From positions 78,481,931 through 78,545,930 of the forward strand of contig NW_026622985.1 in assembly GCF_023065955.2 (NCBI RefSeq): DNA of 64,000 bases, read 5' to 3'. Shown here in pieces: positions 24,758-36,155 of this stretch; within the stretch, counting starts at the first letter, position 1, and each line of letters starts with the position of its first letter. Made by a program: the position numbers and the translations under genes. The stretch is from Ursus arctos (taxonomy: Eukaryota; Chordata; Mammalia; Carnivora; Ursidae). A model generated the notes under the pieces. The model was not told the origin of the DNA, searched no databases, and worked only from the letters and a program-made list of their open reading frames with translations.

Positions 24758-24871
24758 ATAAAGTCAACTTGCCTGGAATGGTGCAAAAATTAGAATAACA
24801 GCTGAGGTTCTGAAGGTGGGATGAGGTCAACAATTCACGTCCTTGAAGTCAGCCCTGTAGCAGAATTATTC

Positions 24872-24901
24872 CTGGGGGGGGGGGCAGGGGAAGGGAAAAA
24901 A
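24872..24901 (-). other. GRM8: GRM8 3' splice site with C11 pyrimidine tract
   Basis: The minus strand has an almost unbroken 27-base pyrimidine run followed by CAG and an exon-like G. On the plus strand this appears as CCTG11CAGGGGAAGGGA7. Eleven C residues directly precede the AG (24884-24874). Confidence 0.75.
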
Positions 24902-25383
24902 AGTATTCAGTTCAATGGGTCTACATTTTTCATATTTTTAAGCCCTGTTTATACCAACCTCTTTTTGTTTGTTTGTTTGTTTCATTTCCCCTATTCAGTA
25001 AGAAACTAATTTTTTTGTCCCCCTATGATTCTGAACACCTGGCTGCACTGTGTCTAAACAGAGAGATTGATGACACTTTCGGAACAAGAGGAACAGAAAA
25101 GTATCAGAAACTAGGTTGATTCTCCCAAGCCACAAAGTATTTTTATTTACCATTTTATTTCAATAAATCCAATTTCCATGCAGGTAAAAATCCTGTGATT
25201 GATGGCATTATTTCTTTTCAAATCTGTTTTTACTTTTTACGGCTGTCTGAATTTAGCATTTAAATGTCGTCCACAAGATCACAATGAAAGTTTATTTTCT
25301 GTGATGTATTCAACAAGCCAGTCATCTGTTAATGACATTTTTTTGGTGCCTCAGATTTCCCAGTGGGGAGAAAGTGATTATTC

Positions 25384-25384
25384 A

Positions 25385-25436
<52 letters not shown>

Positions 25437-25521
25437 AGAAGGAAGGAAGGAAAGAGGAAGGAAGGGAGGGCAGGGGAGGGTGGGTGGGAAGGAGGGAGGG
25501 AGAAAGGGAGGGAGGAAGGAA
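25384..25521. repeat. Polypurine microsatellite (GAAA)n then (GGAA/GGGA)n
   Basis: About 138 bases almost free of pyrimidines on the plus strand. Roughly 13 GAAA units are followed by GGAA and GGGA units. It lies 0.5 kb upstream of the GRM8 exon-2 acceptor, inside the leader intron. Long ORFs here are artefacts. Confidence 0.95.
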
Positions 25522-27500
25522 TTCAATCAATCCAAGGACCCCACATGTATATGTTTTATAGCTTGTGAAAAGATTTAACAAAAAATGTCAGCTATTTTGT
25601 ATAAATTATCTTATTGTTCTCTGATGACAAAACAAAGACTTGAAAATGAGACACATGAGGAGGGTTATGTGTGAAGACAGTCCTATGAATTTGTTGGAGT
25701 GGAAGCAATGGGTATTCTCAGAGTGCTAAAAGTAAACATTCTTTGATCCTAGAATCACTAGGAGCAAATCAGAGCTGGAGATCAATTGAAGAGCTGCTTA
25801 ATTTTGTCTGACTCAGGGGGGAAACCAGTTATTTCATCAGGGCTAGAAACAACCTAAAATGAAAACGTCTACCAGCAAATCTAGAGAAAAAGCTTGGGAC
25901 CTTTAATCTTAAAGAATTCTATGAGGTTCTTTCAAAGGACTTTTGAGAAGGCTTAACTGAAAGCAAGAACTGACTTAACATAAGAGAATCTGATATTTGA
26001 AACACACTTCTAATTAAGCGAATAAACAGCACCAACTTGTTTTGGCAGGATGGTTCATCTAAGGCTCGTTTCTATTTATATATACATGGGTTTGAACCTG
26101 AAATCTGGACAATTCTCCTCTAACTTAGCCAACCAACATCTGGTTGTATTTTCCATTCACTTGTTTAATTTCCAGTTCATAAAATTTTCATTCTATCCTC
26201 CCTGCCCAAAGGAAAGCATACTGCCTCCCTAAAGGATAACTGAACATATGTCCAAAAGCCTTCAGAGAAAGCCTCACTTTTTTCACTTTCAGATTAGAAA
26301 AGGGGGCTGGCTCATCATAGCCCACTGCCCTGGATTTCTGAGCTGATACCCGGAGTATACTCAGAAATACAGCCAATGGCCCACTCTCCTGAGATGGTTC
26401 TATTCTGCCTATGGACAAGCTTTCCCTGCCTCCTGGCATGGACTAAGCCCTAGATTCCTTCTATTCTGCCCCCAAATACTTAGTCCTTTTCTGATTTTTC
26501 TCACCACTTGACTGATATTCCCTCATGTGCAATTCTCCTAGCAGCTGCTTCTCCCTCAGAAAATCTGTGATTTGACAATAGCCTGACCTCAGGCATTCCA
26601 CAAAAGGAAACACTCAGAAAGTCAACTTGACTTTCTGGATAAAACCATTTAAGTGATACACCATAAATGGCATCAACCATCCACTAAGAGATGTAGGATT
26701 ATGTTATACAGTTTCGTAAGGAAGACCAGTTATAAGACAGTAAAACCTCATTAACTCTGACCACTAATTCAGAGCTTGAGACCAAGTCCTCATGGCTAGG
26801 CTGACCCTTAGCATTTCCTTTCTGACAGAGCACAGAATAAATGGATATGTGAAGGAGACATGTTTAAGGGAAAAGGGAAGGGGAAGGACACCTGTTGTTC
26901 TCCAAAGACCAGCCTTTCTTCACTACACAAAGCCACTCCTAAGTACTTAGAAGAATAAATGGTTTTCAATTATACAAACATAAAACCAGTCCATCTGTTA
27001 ATTACAAATCATTCTTCCCTGCGCATTAGCCTAGGTCTACTCGCTGTACAGTCCTGGAATTAATAAAATTGAGTTTCTTATAAAAGTACTTGTGTTTGTA
27101 ATAATTTTTTAGTTTCTTTAGCATCTCCTAGGTCCATTTAGAGCTTTAAGTTAAGGACAGATTGGGGATGGGCAGCAGTGAGGCAGGACTTCGTTTTATT
27201 TAGTGGATGAATGCACTTGAATGGAAAATGAGACCTTCCATTTTGGTTATTATTGATTGGACAGCTCACTTGAATTTCTGCTTAAGTTCCCTCCCCTGCA
27301 ACATAGAATTAATGGCGCATAACCTCTTGAAAGCTTGGTTTTCTTGTTTGTAAAGGGATGATAGCACCTGGCCCAGGTTACGTGCCCAGTAAACAAGAGC
27401 TGTCATTGCTATCCTAGTCTGTAACTCATTCTCCACTAAAGCAGAGCAACTTTTTCTACATTTGTCCAGTTGGTGAGGTTTTTACTGAATTTTGTCACTT
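25522..27500. other. GRM8: GRM8 leader intron, apparently unique
   Basis: No recognised repeat or coding block. Confidence 0.5.
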
Positions 27501-27515
27501 TAAAATTAAAATCAG

Positions 27516-27689
27516 GGGACGAGCTGGTGGCTCAGTTAAGCGTCTGCCTTCTGCTCAGGTCATGATCCCAGAGTCCTGGGATCAAGTCCCGCATCAGGCT
27601 CCCTGCTCAGTGGGGAGTCTGCTTTTCCCTCTGCCTCAGTCTCTTTCTTTCTCTGACATATAAATAAAATCTTTTTTAAAAATTAAATT
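27516..27689 (+). mobile_element. CAN SINE, older subfamily
   Basis: Starts GGGACGAGCTGGTGGCTCAG and has a CTCAGTGGGGAGTCTGC middle. Target-site duplication AAATTAAAATCAG at 27503-27515 and 27690-27702. Confidence 0.9.
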
Positions 27690-27804
27690 AAATTAAAATC
27701 AGAACTACTTATACTGAAATATTACAGTTATTTCAAAATTTGATATGACATCATAAAAATCAGACTCTCAACAACTGAAAGGTTTAGTTTCCCTTTTAAA
27801 TTTT

Positions 27805-27838
27805 AAGGACAAATAAATTTCAAGGACAAATAAATTTC
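27805..27838. repeat. Two tandem 17-bp units
   Basis: AAGGACAAATAAATTTC occurs twice in a row. Confidence 0.95.
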
Positions 27839-29039
27839 AAAGTTTGTGGAAAACCACATAAACTCAGTTTCACTGTATAATCTTACATTGCCTAGTCTTA
27901 CTCTTATTCAAGTCTTGTAAACTTTAATCTGAACTCATCCTACTTGGAGTCAATGAGTTTTAAAGAAATAATGACCTTTTCGTACGACAGAACTAAATAG
28001 CTCTCCTTTCTGTTCTGTGCTTGGCTTAGAATAAAGCAGTTTTTCTCTCAAATGCACCTTTCTCTGGGAATGGGTACAAATCTCGCCTGTGCTGATGGAC
28101 TTCTTCAAGGAGGTGTGAGGTCTGCAATCCTGAAATCAGCCTCCGAGGGGAACAGATGCCTTACACTATTCCTGAGACCACAGCAAGGCCTTCACAACCT
28201 GTGAGGAGGCTTAACCATTAACCCCCTCGAAGCCCTTCAGGTTCACTCCCTCCTGGTCTGTCTGAGGTACAAAAAACATCATACATCCTAAGCACTTCAC
28301 CAAAAGTCCCTGCTGGCCCGGGGAGGCCGCCTCTGGCTGGAACTTGAACCTGGGGCCTCCTAAGTGTGCCTGCTTCCTTCAAGGCCAGCAATAAGGACAG
28401 CCCCTCAAGGGCCAGGGCCCAGAATTCTGTTTCTCTTGATTTTCTACATACCTTCTCTGTACCAAAGACCCAAGTGTGTATGGGCAGAGTTATTTCGAAA
28501 TCCCTCAAAGGGCTGAGGATATCAAATACAGTTTGTCCAAACCCCTGCTTCAAACCAGGTTTCCTGGCCAGCCTGATGCCAATGAGAACAAACCCACCAT
28601 CCCACATAGGGCCCTTCAAGTCTATTAGCATGTCTTCCTCCAGCACTTGGCAAGTGGTTTTAATACATGATATGGTAAAATCCTCACTGAGGAATATCAT
28701 TAGCCAAGAATTGTGATTTTTTTTTCCCTCATAAAGAGGCCAAACAGCATCCCTATGCTGGATTCCATTCAGCTCTTTAACAAAAAGGTTAAGCTGAATA
28801 TTGTCATCAACTCAAAACTGCAAATCTAGCAGTTTCACCTGAAACTGCCCACACTTGCAGCTCTTTGGGTTGTTTTGGAAAATGCATCGCATTTGTCTCC
28901 GATCTATGCTACAACACGTGTGCATGGCCCTGGAATCTTGAGGGAGGGTGTGTCCCAGAGTGAGGATGGGCCCGAGACAGAGCCCTCGCCTGGCAACGGA
29001 GACCTGGAATTGGATCTTTGTTGGATGGTCACTGGCTGG

Positions 29040-29165
29040 CGACACTAAACATGTCACTTCACCTCTGTGTGCTTCCATTTCCTCATCTGTGAAATGAGTG
29101 AGATGGACCACATGATCTCTAAGGTATCTTCCAGCTTCCCGTTCTGAAATTCTATTATTTAATAA
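29040..29165 (+). repeat. MIR
   Basis: CATGTCACTTCACCTCTGTGTGC...TTTCCTCATCTGTGAAATGAG. Confidence 0.75.
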
Positions 29166-29564
29166 TAAGGGAATGAGATTACGCTCAAACACCAGAGCAA
29201 GGCTTTTCCAGCTGAACACAATAACTGATTTTGTTTGCAAGCTGAGTGACTTTTTCCCATCAGTGAGAGAGGGTTGTGAAAGCTCTCTGTACAAGCAAGC
29301 CCCATATTAAGAAAATCTGATACATGAGAAGCTCGACTTACTAAACAGATAAATTAGACGGTGATTATTTGCATTACAACAGAACTCACCACAGGTTTCC
29401 TTTAAATAGCTAAATCCCCCATGTATTTAAAATGCAATCTGATTTAGTAGAATTCAATTTGTGCAGTTTTTTTCCAATAACATAGCTATTGCATAAAAAG
29501 ACCACAGTTAAAGTAATGAGAAGCCACTTTTATAGTATGTATCATATAAGAAGAGGGAAAGGGA

Positions 29565-29735
29565 GTGAAACCAACATTCACTGAATGTCCACAGGGCACC
29601 TGGAGCCTCACACACATGATCTCATTTCCTTCACAAAACACACCTGGAAGATTGGTATCAGAGCCCCCATTTGGGAAATGAGGAACCTAAAAACAGAAAG
29701 ATTATATGAATGTGTCCAAATTGAAATGCAGGACT
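29565..29735 (-). repeat. MIR
   Basis: CATTCACTGAATGTCC...CACATGATCTCATTTCC...CATTTGGGAAATGAGGAACC. Confidence 0.6.
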
Positions 29736-29824
29736 ACTGCTATGTTCTTTTCCTCACTTCATGCCCCTTGGGTTCAGGACACCATGATAGATAATGTGCA
29801 CATGAGTATGGTATCCTGGGGTTC

Positions 29825-29990
29825 AAGAAGTCCCTGGTTCTAATCTCACTCCCCCCAGTACTTACTATATGGCATTGGGCAAGTCACTTCACCTGGGACT
29901 AGTTTCTTTGTTTCTAAACTGAGGAATGATTTCTGGTCACCTCCCAAGACTGTGAAGTCAAATGATATAATAATATACATAAAAGTACTC
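29825..29990 (+). repeat. MIR
   Basis: TGGCATTGGGCAAGTCACTTC...TTTCTAAACTGAGGAATG...AAAAGTACTCTATAAACTGC. Confidence 0.7.
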
Positions 29991-31004
29991 TATAAACTGC
30001 CACATGCTTAAGAATGTATAGGGGTACTCTTAGTTTAACAACCAGTCCTGGAACTCAAATATTTTACCAGTGTTTTGTGCTTAGAAGGCCTGAAAAAACC
30101 ACTTTACCATCACACTCAGAGCTGGCCAGACCCTAACAAGTCATGTGTCTAAAGAATCAAAGGAGACTGAAGTAAAATTGGAAAGAGGGACCCCAGAGGA
30201 AGTCAATGGAAGTACAGCATCTGACCTAGAGAATGAAGGTCATGGATACTTGGAGCATCCAAAGGGCTATTCTGAAGGAAGTGGTGACAAGATATTCTGC
30301 AGTGAAAAGAGGACAACAGGAAACCTTCCCAAGTTGTATACAAGATATAACTCAGAGCTTCTACCACAAAGGGTCATTACCACTGGAAAAGTTAGCCAAC
30401 AAACAGCTGGTAGATTTCTATCTTTACACATAATCTTGCCTGGAAAAGTATAAAATTGGCAACACACAAGCTCAATAATCTCACATACTCTTCTTGGGCT
30501 CTCCTATATCTTCCCACTTGCGTTCACCTGCACCTTCCTCCCCCAGACCTGTATCTCTTCCCTCCCTCAGTACTGAGGTCTCCTACAAGTCACACTCTTA
30601 AGACCTGGCTCTCCCATTACCTTGGCCCTCCCCAGGGACTGAGGTAATTCATTAACAGGTATCAAAACCTAAAGAGGCATTAATGTCATCCCCCAACTGG
30701 AACATCTGCATTTATAAGACAATTTCCAAGAGATCCATAATTTCTTTACCAAAAAAATGTATCTAATAGTGGTTAAGACTACTAATGTAACAAATGAAAG
30801 CCAGGAGTTATCATGAATCAGTAGCCTTTCAGCCTGTCCCTCAAATCACTCTAACAGCAATGCCTACCACTCAGAAGACAGGTCCTGGGATAAGAATACA
30901 TCATGCTCAAGGTCCTTAGTGAGTGAGTGAGTTCATCACAACTTGTCAAAGCACCAAGTAGAAATGAAAATCAAAGAAAACGTCTCTCTGAACCAAGTAA
31001 GAAA

Positions 31005-31188
31005 GGGGGGGGGTAGGGAAGGAAGGAAAGAGAGAGAGAGAAGGAGGGAGGGAGGGAAAGGAAAGGGAAGGGAAGGGAAGGGAAGGGAGGAAGGAAGGAA
31101 AGAAGGAAGGAAGGAAGGAAGGAAGGAAGGAAGGAAGGAAGGGAGGGAAGGAGGGAGGGAGGAAAGAGGAAAGGAAAGGAAAAGAAAA
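31005..31188. repeat. Polypurine microsatellite (GGAA)n and variants
   Basis: About 180 bases of G/A only on the plus strand, with GGAA, GGGAA, GAGA and GGGA units, also in the GRM8 leader intron. Confidence 0.95.
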
Positions 31189-33179
31189 TCAAATCTAAAT
31201 TCCTAGCAGACAGAAAACCTATTCTTGTGATAGAAACAATGTGATTGAGCTGACTCTGTTCACATACCCTCCTGGAACAACATGGAATGACTGTCCCTCC
31301 TGAGAAAACTACACGTGTGAGTCTGGTGATGTCCAATCAGGTTCTACCAAGAAAACAGCAACAGTTTCCTGAACCTTCAAAAACCAGCCTATTCTACAGG
31401 CATGGAGATGTGGGCAGTCTTTGCTATGGATCCAGTTAAAAGATAAATCCATGCAGCATCCTCCTTTTGAGACACTGAGACAGAGCAGCTCCACTCCCCT
31501 GACTAAAGGCAAGGTTCTCTTTGTGTTGGGCATTCTAACTACAGGAGGAAGACAGCAGGAAAGAAACTTAGAAGGAAAAACATCATTGCTACCATGAGCG
31601 AGCTCCTGTGTGTGCAGTGGACTGTGCTCATGCCTGAAGACAATGGAACATTCTTACACAAAGATTGGCACACAGTGTTGCCAATGTGAATGTCAGCCTG
31701 TTGTTTGCTGCATAAATACCAATTAAACCAGCCCCTTGGAAGCTCCAACCTGCTCAGCTAAGTTTGAAAAGAGCACATCTCTCCAGACTTCTAACTTTCT
31801 GTCACACTTACAGAAGTTCAACTCTTCCTTTTATCTATTCCTTTTGCATTTAAATATTTTTAGAATTATTCAAGTAGCCATACTTTGCAAAGAGAGCATG
31901 GTAGGGCAGAACCAGCCAGCACAAACCAAATAGAATAGAGCCTAAATAACGGTATAGAGCTGTGTTCTCAGCATCTTTTTCTTTATTCTGGGTAAATCCT
32001 CTCCTAGAGAGCCTCTCCTGAGCTATTGCTCCCCATATCCCTGATTTAAAAGCAAGAATGCTGTCTTTATCTCAGGTATGATGCAACCTGTAGTTGACTA
32101 CAAAATAGGAAAACTGCATTTAAAAACCTTACTTCATTTTCCCTGATGGTTAAGGCTTTTCTCTCCAAAATTATCAAACCACGTATTTTCAAGAACGGGG
32201 CAATGAATTCCACACAGCTGATTCTGTCTCCTACAGAGATTTTTCAAGACATTATTCACAAGCAAGTGGCCAAGGTAAACTCAAGTGGTTTTTGTAGCCA
32301 TTTGCAATTATTGACAAACAATTTCATAAGAGAAAATGGAAATTACAGTCAAGTGCAATAAGCTGTTTATCCAAGATCTACCTGCTGGTGGCTCTTTCCC
32401 CTTTTTATTTTTTCTTTCAAGCAAAATACAAGCTATTATCAAAATGCATTTCTACTCTTTCTGATATTTCTTGTCAATATCTCCACCACCAGCCCTGCTT
32501 TTCAGTTCGGTCAGTTGGCAGGATTTGTACTCCATCGCGGTAGTAGCCGAGATGGTAGGGTATTCCTGGGTGTTCGAGAGACTCCCGTGCCGTCAGGTCT
32601 GTGGGAAAGGATCACCCTCAAAAGGCAAATAGGGCATTCCCTTCCCCAGCAGGACTGGCTTCGGGACCGAGGGGCTTGGGTGACTGCAGCAGGCGGGTGG
32701 GTCTATTTTCACCCCCACCATCCTGGGAGCACAGACACTCTCTGACCCCAGGCCCTGCAATTTGGACCACGAGGGAAACAATTCTTCAGGGAAGCCTGGG
32801 GGTGCCGTCTTGCGCAGTTGGGCTACTTGCACACCCCTCTGCGTTTCATTTGCACCAAGGGAGCGTGTCAGACAGACGGGTTTTTTGTTTGCTTTGGGTT
32901 TTGTTTTTGGGTTTTTGGTGATTCGGTTATATTTTCACCAACTGTAGGAACCTCAAGGGATCTCCGAGCTGCTTGGCAGAGCAGATGGGCTCTCTATCGG
33001 CGGGGCTCAGAAGGTTCTCTACCTCTGTCTCTATCTCTACCTCTATCTCAGCCCGCAGCCACTTACCCCGCCCCCGCTCCCCTCTTCCCTGCTGCATCTT
33101 CCTTTTTCTTCTCAGTTCCTTCGGCTGTTGAACCCGGGCTCCCGGTAGAGCCCAGGGCCTTAGAAGTACCTGGTTTCCC
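31189..33179. other. GRM8: GRM8 leader intron just downstream of the CpG island
   Basis: Unique sequence; GC rises gradually from about 32.5 kb. No recognised repeat. Confidence 0.5.
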
Positions 33180-34864
33180 TTGCCTTTCCCGCGCCGCTGG
33201 GGTATTCCAGCGCCTCCCAGTCCCCCGGCACGCCTGGAGATCCAGCCTCGGAGCGCTGCCGGACCCGAGCGCCTCCGCCTCCGCCTCCGCCCCCGCCCCA
33301 CCTGGCTGCCCCGAGCGCCCACGCCCGGGCGGGTCTGCCCCAAACTGGGGCCGCTCTGGCCGCAGGTGCTTCGGAGGAGCTGTCGGGCGCATCTGCCTTT
33401 GCTCTTTAAACTCAAAATCCCTGAGAGCATTCCTCCTCTCCCCCACCCCCAACAGGACAGGGAACTCCAGTGTTTTCCCAAAAGCCACAAAAGGGGGGGC
33501 GCGGAAATCCCAACCTCGCCGGGCTAACTCGGAGAATACCAAACTCCAAGGCAGAGGTGCAGGGATGGAGGGGTTCTCGAGAACCTCCAAATCACTCGGC
33601 TTCTCCCGCGACTCCCGTCTTCCCTAGATTCTGCTTAGACATTCATCCAGCCCCGCTCTCAAGAAGGAGGGGGTTACCCCAACTCATCCCGGAAGCCTCT
33701 AACTTCGGAAATCCCTCCCGTTAGGTTTGCAGAACGGAGGTACCTCGTCATCTCGGCGGGGCAAGTCCGGACTCCGCCAGGGCAGGCAATCCAAGGAAGA
33801 GCGCTTTAAAATCCTGCCGCCGCACGCCCCATCAGAGCACCCTAGGCGCTCCTGCCCCTTCCCGTCACCCTTCAGTCTCTCATTCGCCGACTAAACTTTT
33901 GGGGGATCACATCTCCAAGCCTTGGGAGTTCCAAGCTAAGCCTTCCTCTTTACTGAACCTCTTCACTGGAATGTAATCATGGGAAGACAAGAGGGGTGGC
34001 TGCCTTATTCTTTGCAACGTAAAATCAACAGATACCCAATCAAGCTCCAATGCCCGGCCAGCCCCTCGCCCCCTGGTGCCCACTCTCCCTCGCCCCCCGT
34101 TCCCGTCACCTCCACCCGCCAGTTCTCTCCCAGACTCCGGTGTGCAAGGCCATTTACTTGTGCCCAGGAAAAACAAATCACTAAAGTGATCGGAGAAGAA
34201 ACCGTGCACCTGGCTGTCCACTGAACGGTTTTAAAGAAGAAAACGGAAAGGGGAATAAAATAGGGGGAATTCTCCTTTTTCCGCAAGCACAACCTTTGGG
34301 GGGAGTTCGGGGGTGGGGGCGTTTTTTCCTGTGGTTCGGCACTTGCTCCGCTTTTCCTCTTTCTGCTGCTCGGCGCGTCTTACCCTGCTCCCCGCAGAGG
34401 GCGCGGTGAGGAAGCCCGCGGGGGGCCCGCAGCTCCATGTCAGCGGTGCCGCCGCCGCCGCACGAGGCAAGCACCGCGGCCGCACTTGTGGCTGGTCTCG
34501 GGGCTGAGGGGGCTGAGCTGGCCCGGCCGGCGCCAAGTGTCTTCCATGTGAATAACAAATACTCCCACCGGCGGCCGCGATTGGTCTGCGCCCGGCGCCT
34601 CCCGATCCTCCGCCCGCGGCCATTCACCCGGCGCGGCGCGGGGAGCCAAGGCCGGGATCGCGTCCGGGATCGCCAATCGCTTCGCGCCAACCAGTCACCT
34701 CGCGAAGCAGGAGGAGGAACCCCGAGGGGCGGGAGCCCCTGGATTCAGGTGCCACTGAGCCAACCTGGCGCGGGCAGGAAGAGCGACGCTCGGCCGACGG
34801 ATTCCCCTTCGCGCTACATCACTTCAGCCCGCAGAGATGCCGGGACCAGAAATGTCAATAGTTC

Positions 34865-34870
<6 letters not shown>

Positions 34871-34896
<26 letters not shown>
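34871..34896 (+). repeat. Long A tract inside the CpG island
   Basis: An uninterrupted A run of about 26 bases sits between GC-rich blocks at 34.83 and 34.90 kb. No SINE or gene body is attached upstream that would explain it as a retro-tail; TTCTGATTT precedes it. Confidence 0.8.
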
Positions 34897-34899
<3 letters not shown>

Positions 34900-35754
34900 C
34901 CCCCACCCGCCCCGCCCCCAACAGAAAAGGGAGGACTCAAAGACTCAGGGGGTGGGCTGTGGCGGGGAGGGTAGGAACAAGTGCTGGCGGATGGAAGGAA
35001 GAATATGGCTGTGAGGGAGCTGAGCAGCTCCGACTGCCTGGCGAGCCCGGACCCGCGCGGGAAGGCGCCGCACGACGGCCACGCGGAGCCGGGAGTCAGG
35101 ACCGCGAGCCTGGGGTCCTCCTTCAGGAGCACAGCCCCGAAAAGGGTCACCGTGAAGAAAATTGGTCGATGGCAAGGGTCGCCACACGCTTTCTTTCCAG
35201 GGATGCTCAAAGTAAAGCCCGCCGGCCGCGCGGTTCCCCTGCAAAGTTTACCTCACGCGGCGCCGCTGTTCGGCCATTTGTCCTGCCCGCAGCTCCGGCG
35301 ATGGTCTCCCCCACCCTCGCTCCCGAGGGTCTCGGGGGGCGCCTTCTACCGAGCCCCCGGAGCTCGAGCATGGACATAGGACGGTCCCGCTGCGGGCACG
35401 GCGCAGGAGGGGGCGCGGGCGGTCACGGGGACCGTCGTGGTATTGAGCCGATTCTAGCAGCCGCAGATGCGGGGCGGGAAACTCCTGAGGAGCCGCACCG
35501 CGCGGCTCCGCGGGTTCTGAGGGGGAACCTCGGAATTCCTTTCGCCTCCAGCCGAGGGAAACCCGCGGGCTCTACGCGCACAGTCCAGCGGCCCTCCCCC
35601 TGAGTTACCGCCCGGGCTCCACGCACCTACCGGGGCGCGCGCGAGAGGGAGCCCCTGGCCGCCCCGCGCCGGGGGAGCGGCGGCCGGCGCCGCCTTGTGT
35701 TGGTGAGAAAGTTCCATCTAGAGGCGGCCGCGCGCCACTGCAGCCCGCACCCCA

Positions 35755-35772
35755 AGCCGCCAGGTGAGCCAG
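35755..35772 (+). other. Strong plus-strand 5' splice site at the CpG-island edge
   Basis: The plus strand reads GCCGCCAG|GTGAGCCAGG at 35763/35764, a near-perfect donor directed away from GRM8. Lying inside the island, it could end a first exon of a divergent antisense or non-coding transcript. No downstream exon is identified. Confidence 0.3.
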
Positions 35773-35984
35773 GGAGCCGGCGGCCGCCTCTCCCCGCCGC
35801 CCAGTGGGCGGCGTGGGAATGCTGCGGGACCGGGGACAGCCGGAGCGAGATAGGGAGGATGCAGAAGGGGAGGACGAACCCCATGCAGAGCACCCCCCTC
35901 CCCCATTCGGCATCTCCACAAGGAATTTCAGCTTCCGAAGCATAAAGAACGTCATGATCATCACGACAGGTATCGCGCATTATC

Positions 35985-36155
35985 CTGTATATTACTTATC
36001 CTGTTCAGGCTTCTTTAGTTCTCACACCAATTCTGTGAGGTGATGAAAATAATAAATTAAGTCTACTGTACAAATGAAGAAGGGAGCCGAGGCTTAGAGA
36101 CACAGCTGCAAAGTGCTGGAGCCAGAAATCAGAGCTGCCTGGCTTCCAAACCCTG
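35985..36155 (-). repeat. MIR at the CpG-island margin
   Basis: TTCTCACACCAATTCTGTGAGGTGATG...GGAGCCGAGGCTTAGAGAC...AGAAATCAGAGCTGCC. Confidence 0.65.

Larger units (their letters stand above)
24047..24871 (-). other. GRM8: GRM8 exon 2: 315-nt 5'UTR part plus 510-nt coding part
   Basis: The upstream boundary is placed at a very strong 3' splice site on the minus strand. A T7, C3, TTCCCC and C11 pyrimidine tract (24901-24874) leads directly to CAG, and the exon then begins GAATAATTCTG at 24871. Possible branch points lie just upstream of the tract (ACTGAAT, TTGAAC). The downstream boundary is the AAG|GTAGGT donor at 24047/24046. The 5'UTR part has three upstream AUGs, annotated separately. 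An alternative is that some transcripts start within or just upstream of this exon; nothing here looks like a CpG-type or TATA promoter, so a spliced leader is favoured. Confidence 0.75.
33180..35830. promoter_or_regulatory. GRM8: CpG island, presumed GRM8 promoter and non-coding exon 1 (minus-strand gene)
   Basis: About 2.6 kb of GC-rich DNA with frequent CpG in an otherwise AT-rich window. It is densest at 33.2-33.4, 34.4-34.8 and 35.0-35.75 kb. It holds repeated GGGCGG-type boxes, CCAAT on the minus strand (34581 and 35159 areas, seen as ATTGG), a GCC triplet run (34446-34460) and a CCTCCG repeat (33268-33300). It lies about 9-11 kb upstream of the GRM8 first coding exon with no other gene between, the expected place for the receptor's untranslated exon 1. 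No clear TATA box is present. Exon 1 limits and the start site cannot be fixed from sequence alone. Minus-strand donor candidates are GAG|GTAAAC at 35252/35251 and GAG|GTGACG near 34110. Confidence 0.75.

Noticed and set aside
25199..25561. Lys/Glu/Arg-rich ORFs on both strands
   Set aside because: Translations of the purine microsatellite.
28218..28700. 160-codon minus-strand ORF
   Set aside because: No recognisable motif, single exon frame in intronic DNA, likely chance.
28812..29294. 160-codon minus-strand ORF
   Set aside because: Runs through a MIR; chance frame.
30943..31206. Arg/Glu/Lys-rich ORFs around 31 kb
   Set aside because: Microsatellite translation.
32818..33627. 269-codon plus-strand ORF
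   Set aside because: Low-complexity composition (Ser/Pro/Ala-rich) at the island edge, no family signature, no splice context.
34437..35603. 388-codon plus-strand ORF in the CpG island
   Set aside because: GC-rich DNA has few stops; the translation is Arg/Pro/Gly-rich, includes a poly-Lys block from the A tract, and shows no domain.
35820..35850. Possible REST/NRSF element (GGGACCGGGGACAGCCGG)
   Set aside because: Only the GGACAGC half matches; the left half and spacing do not fit the full motif.
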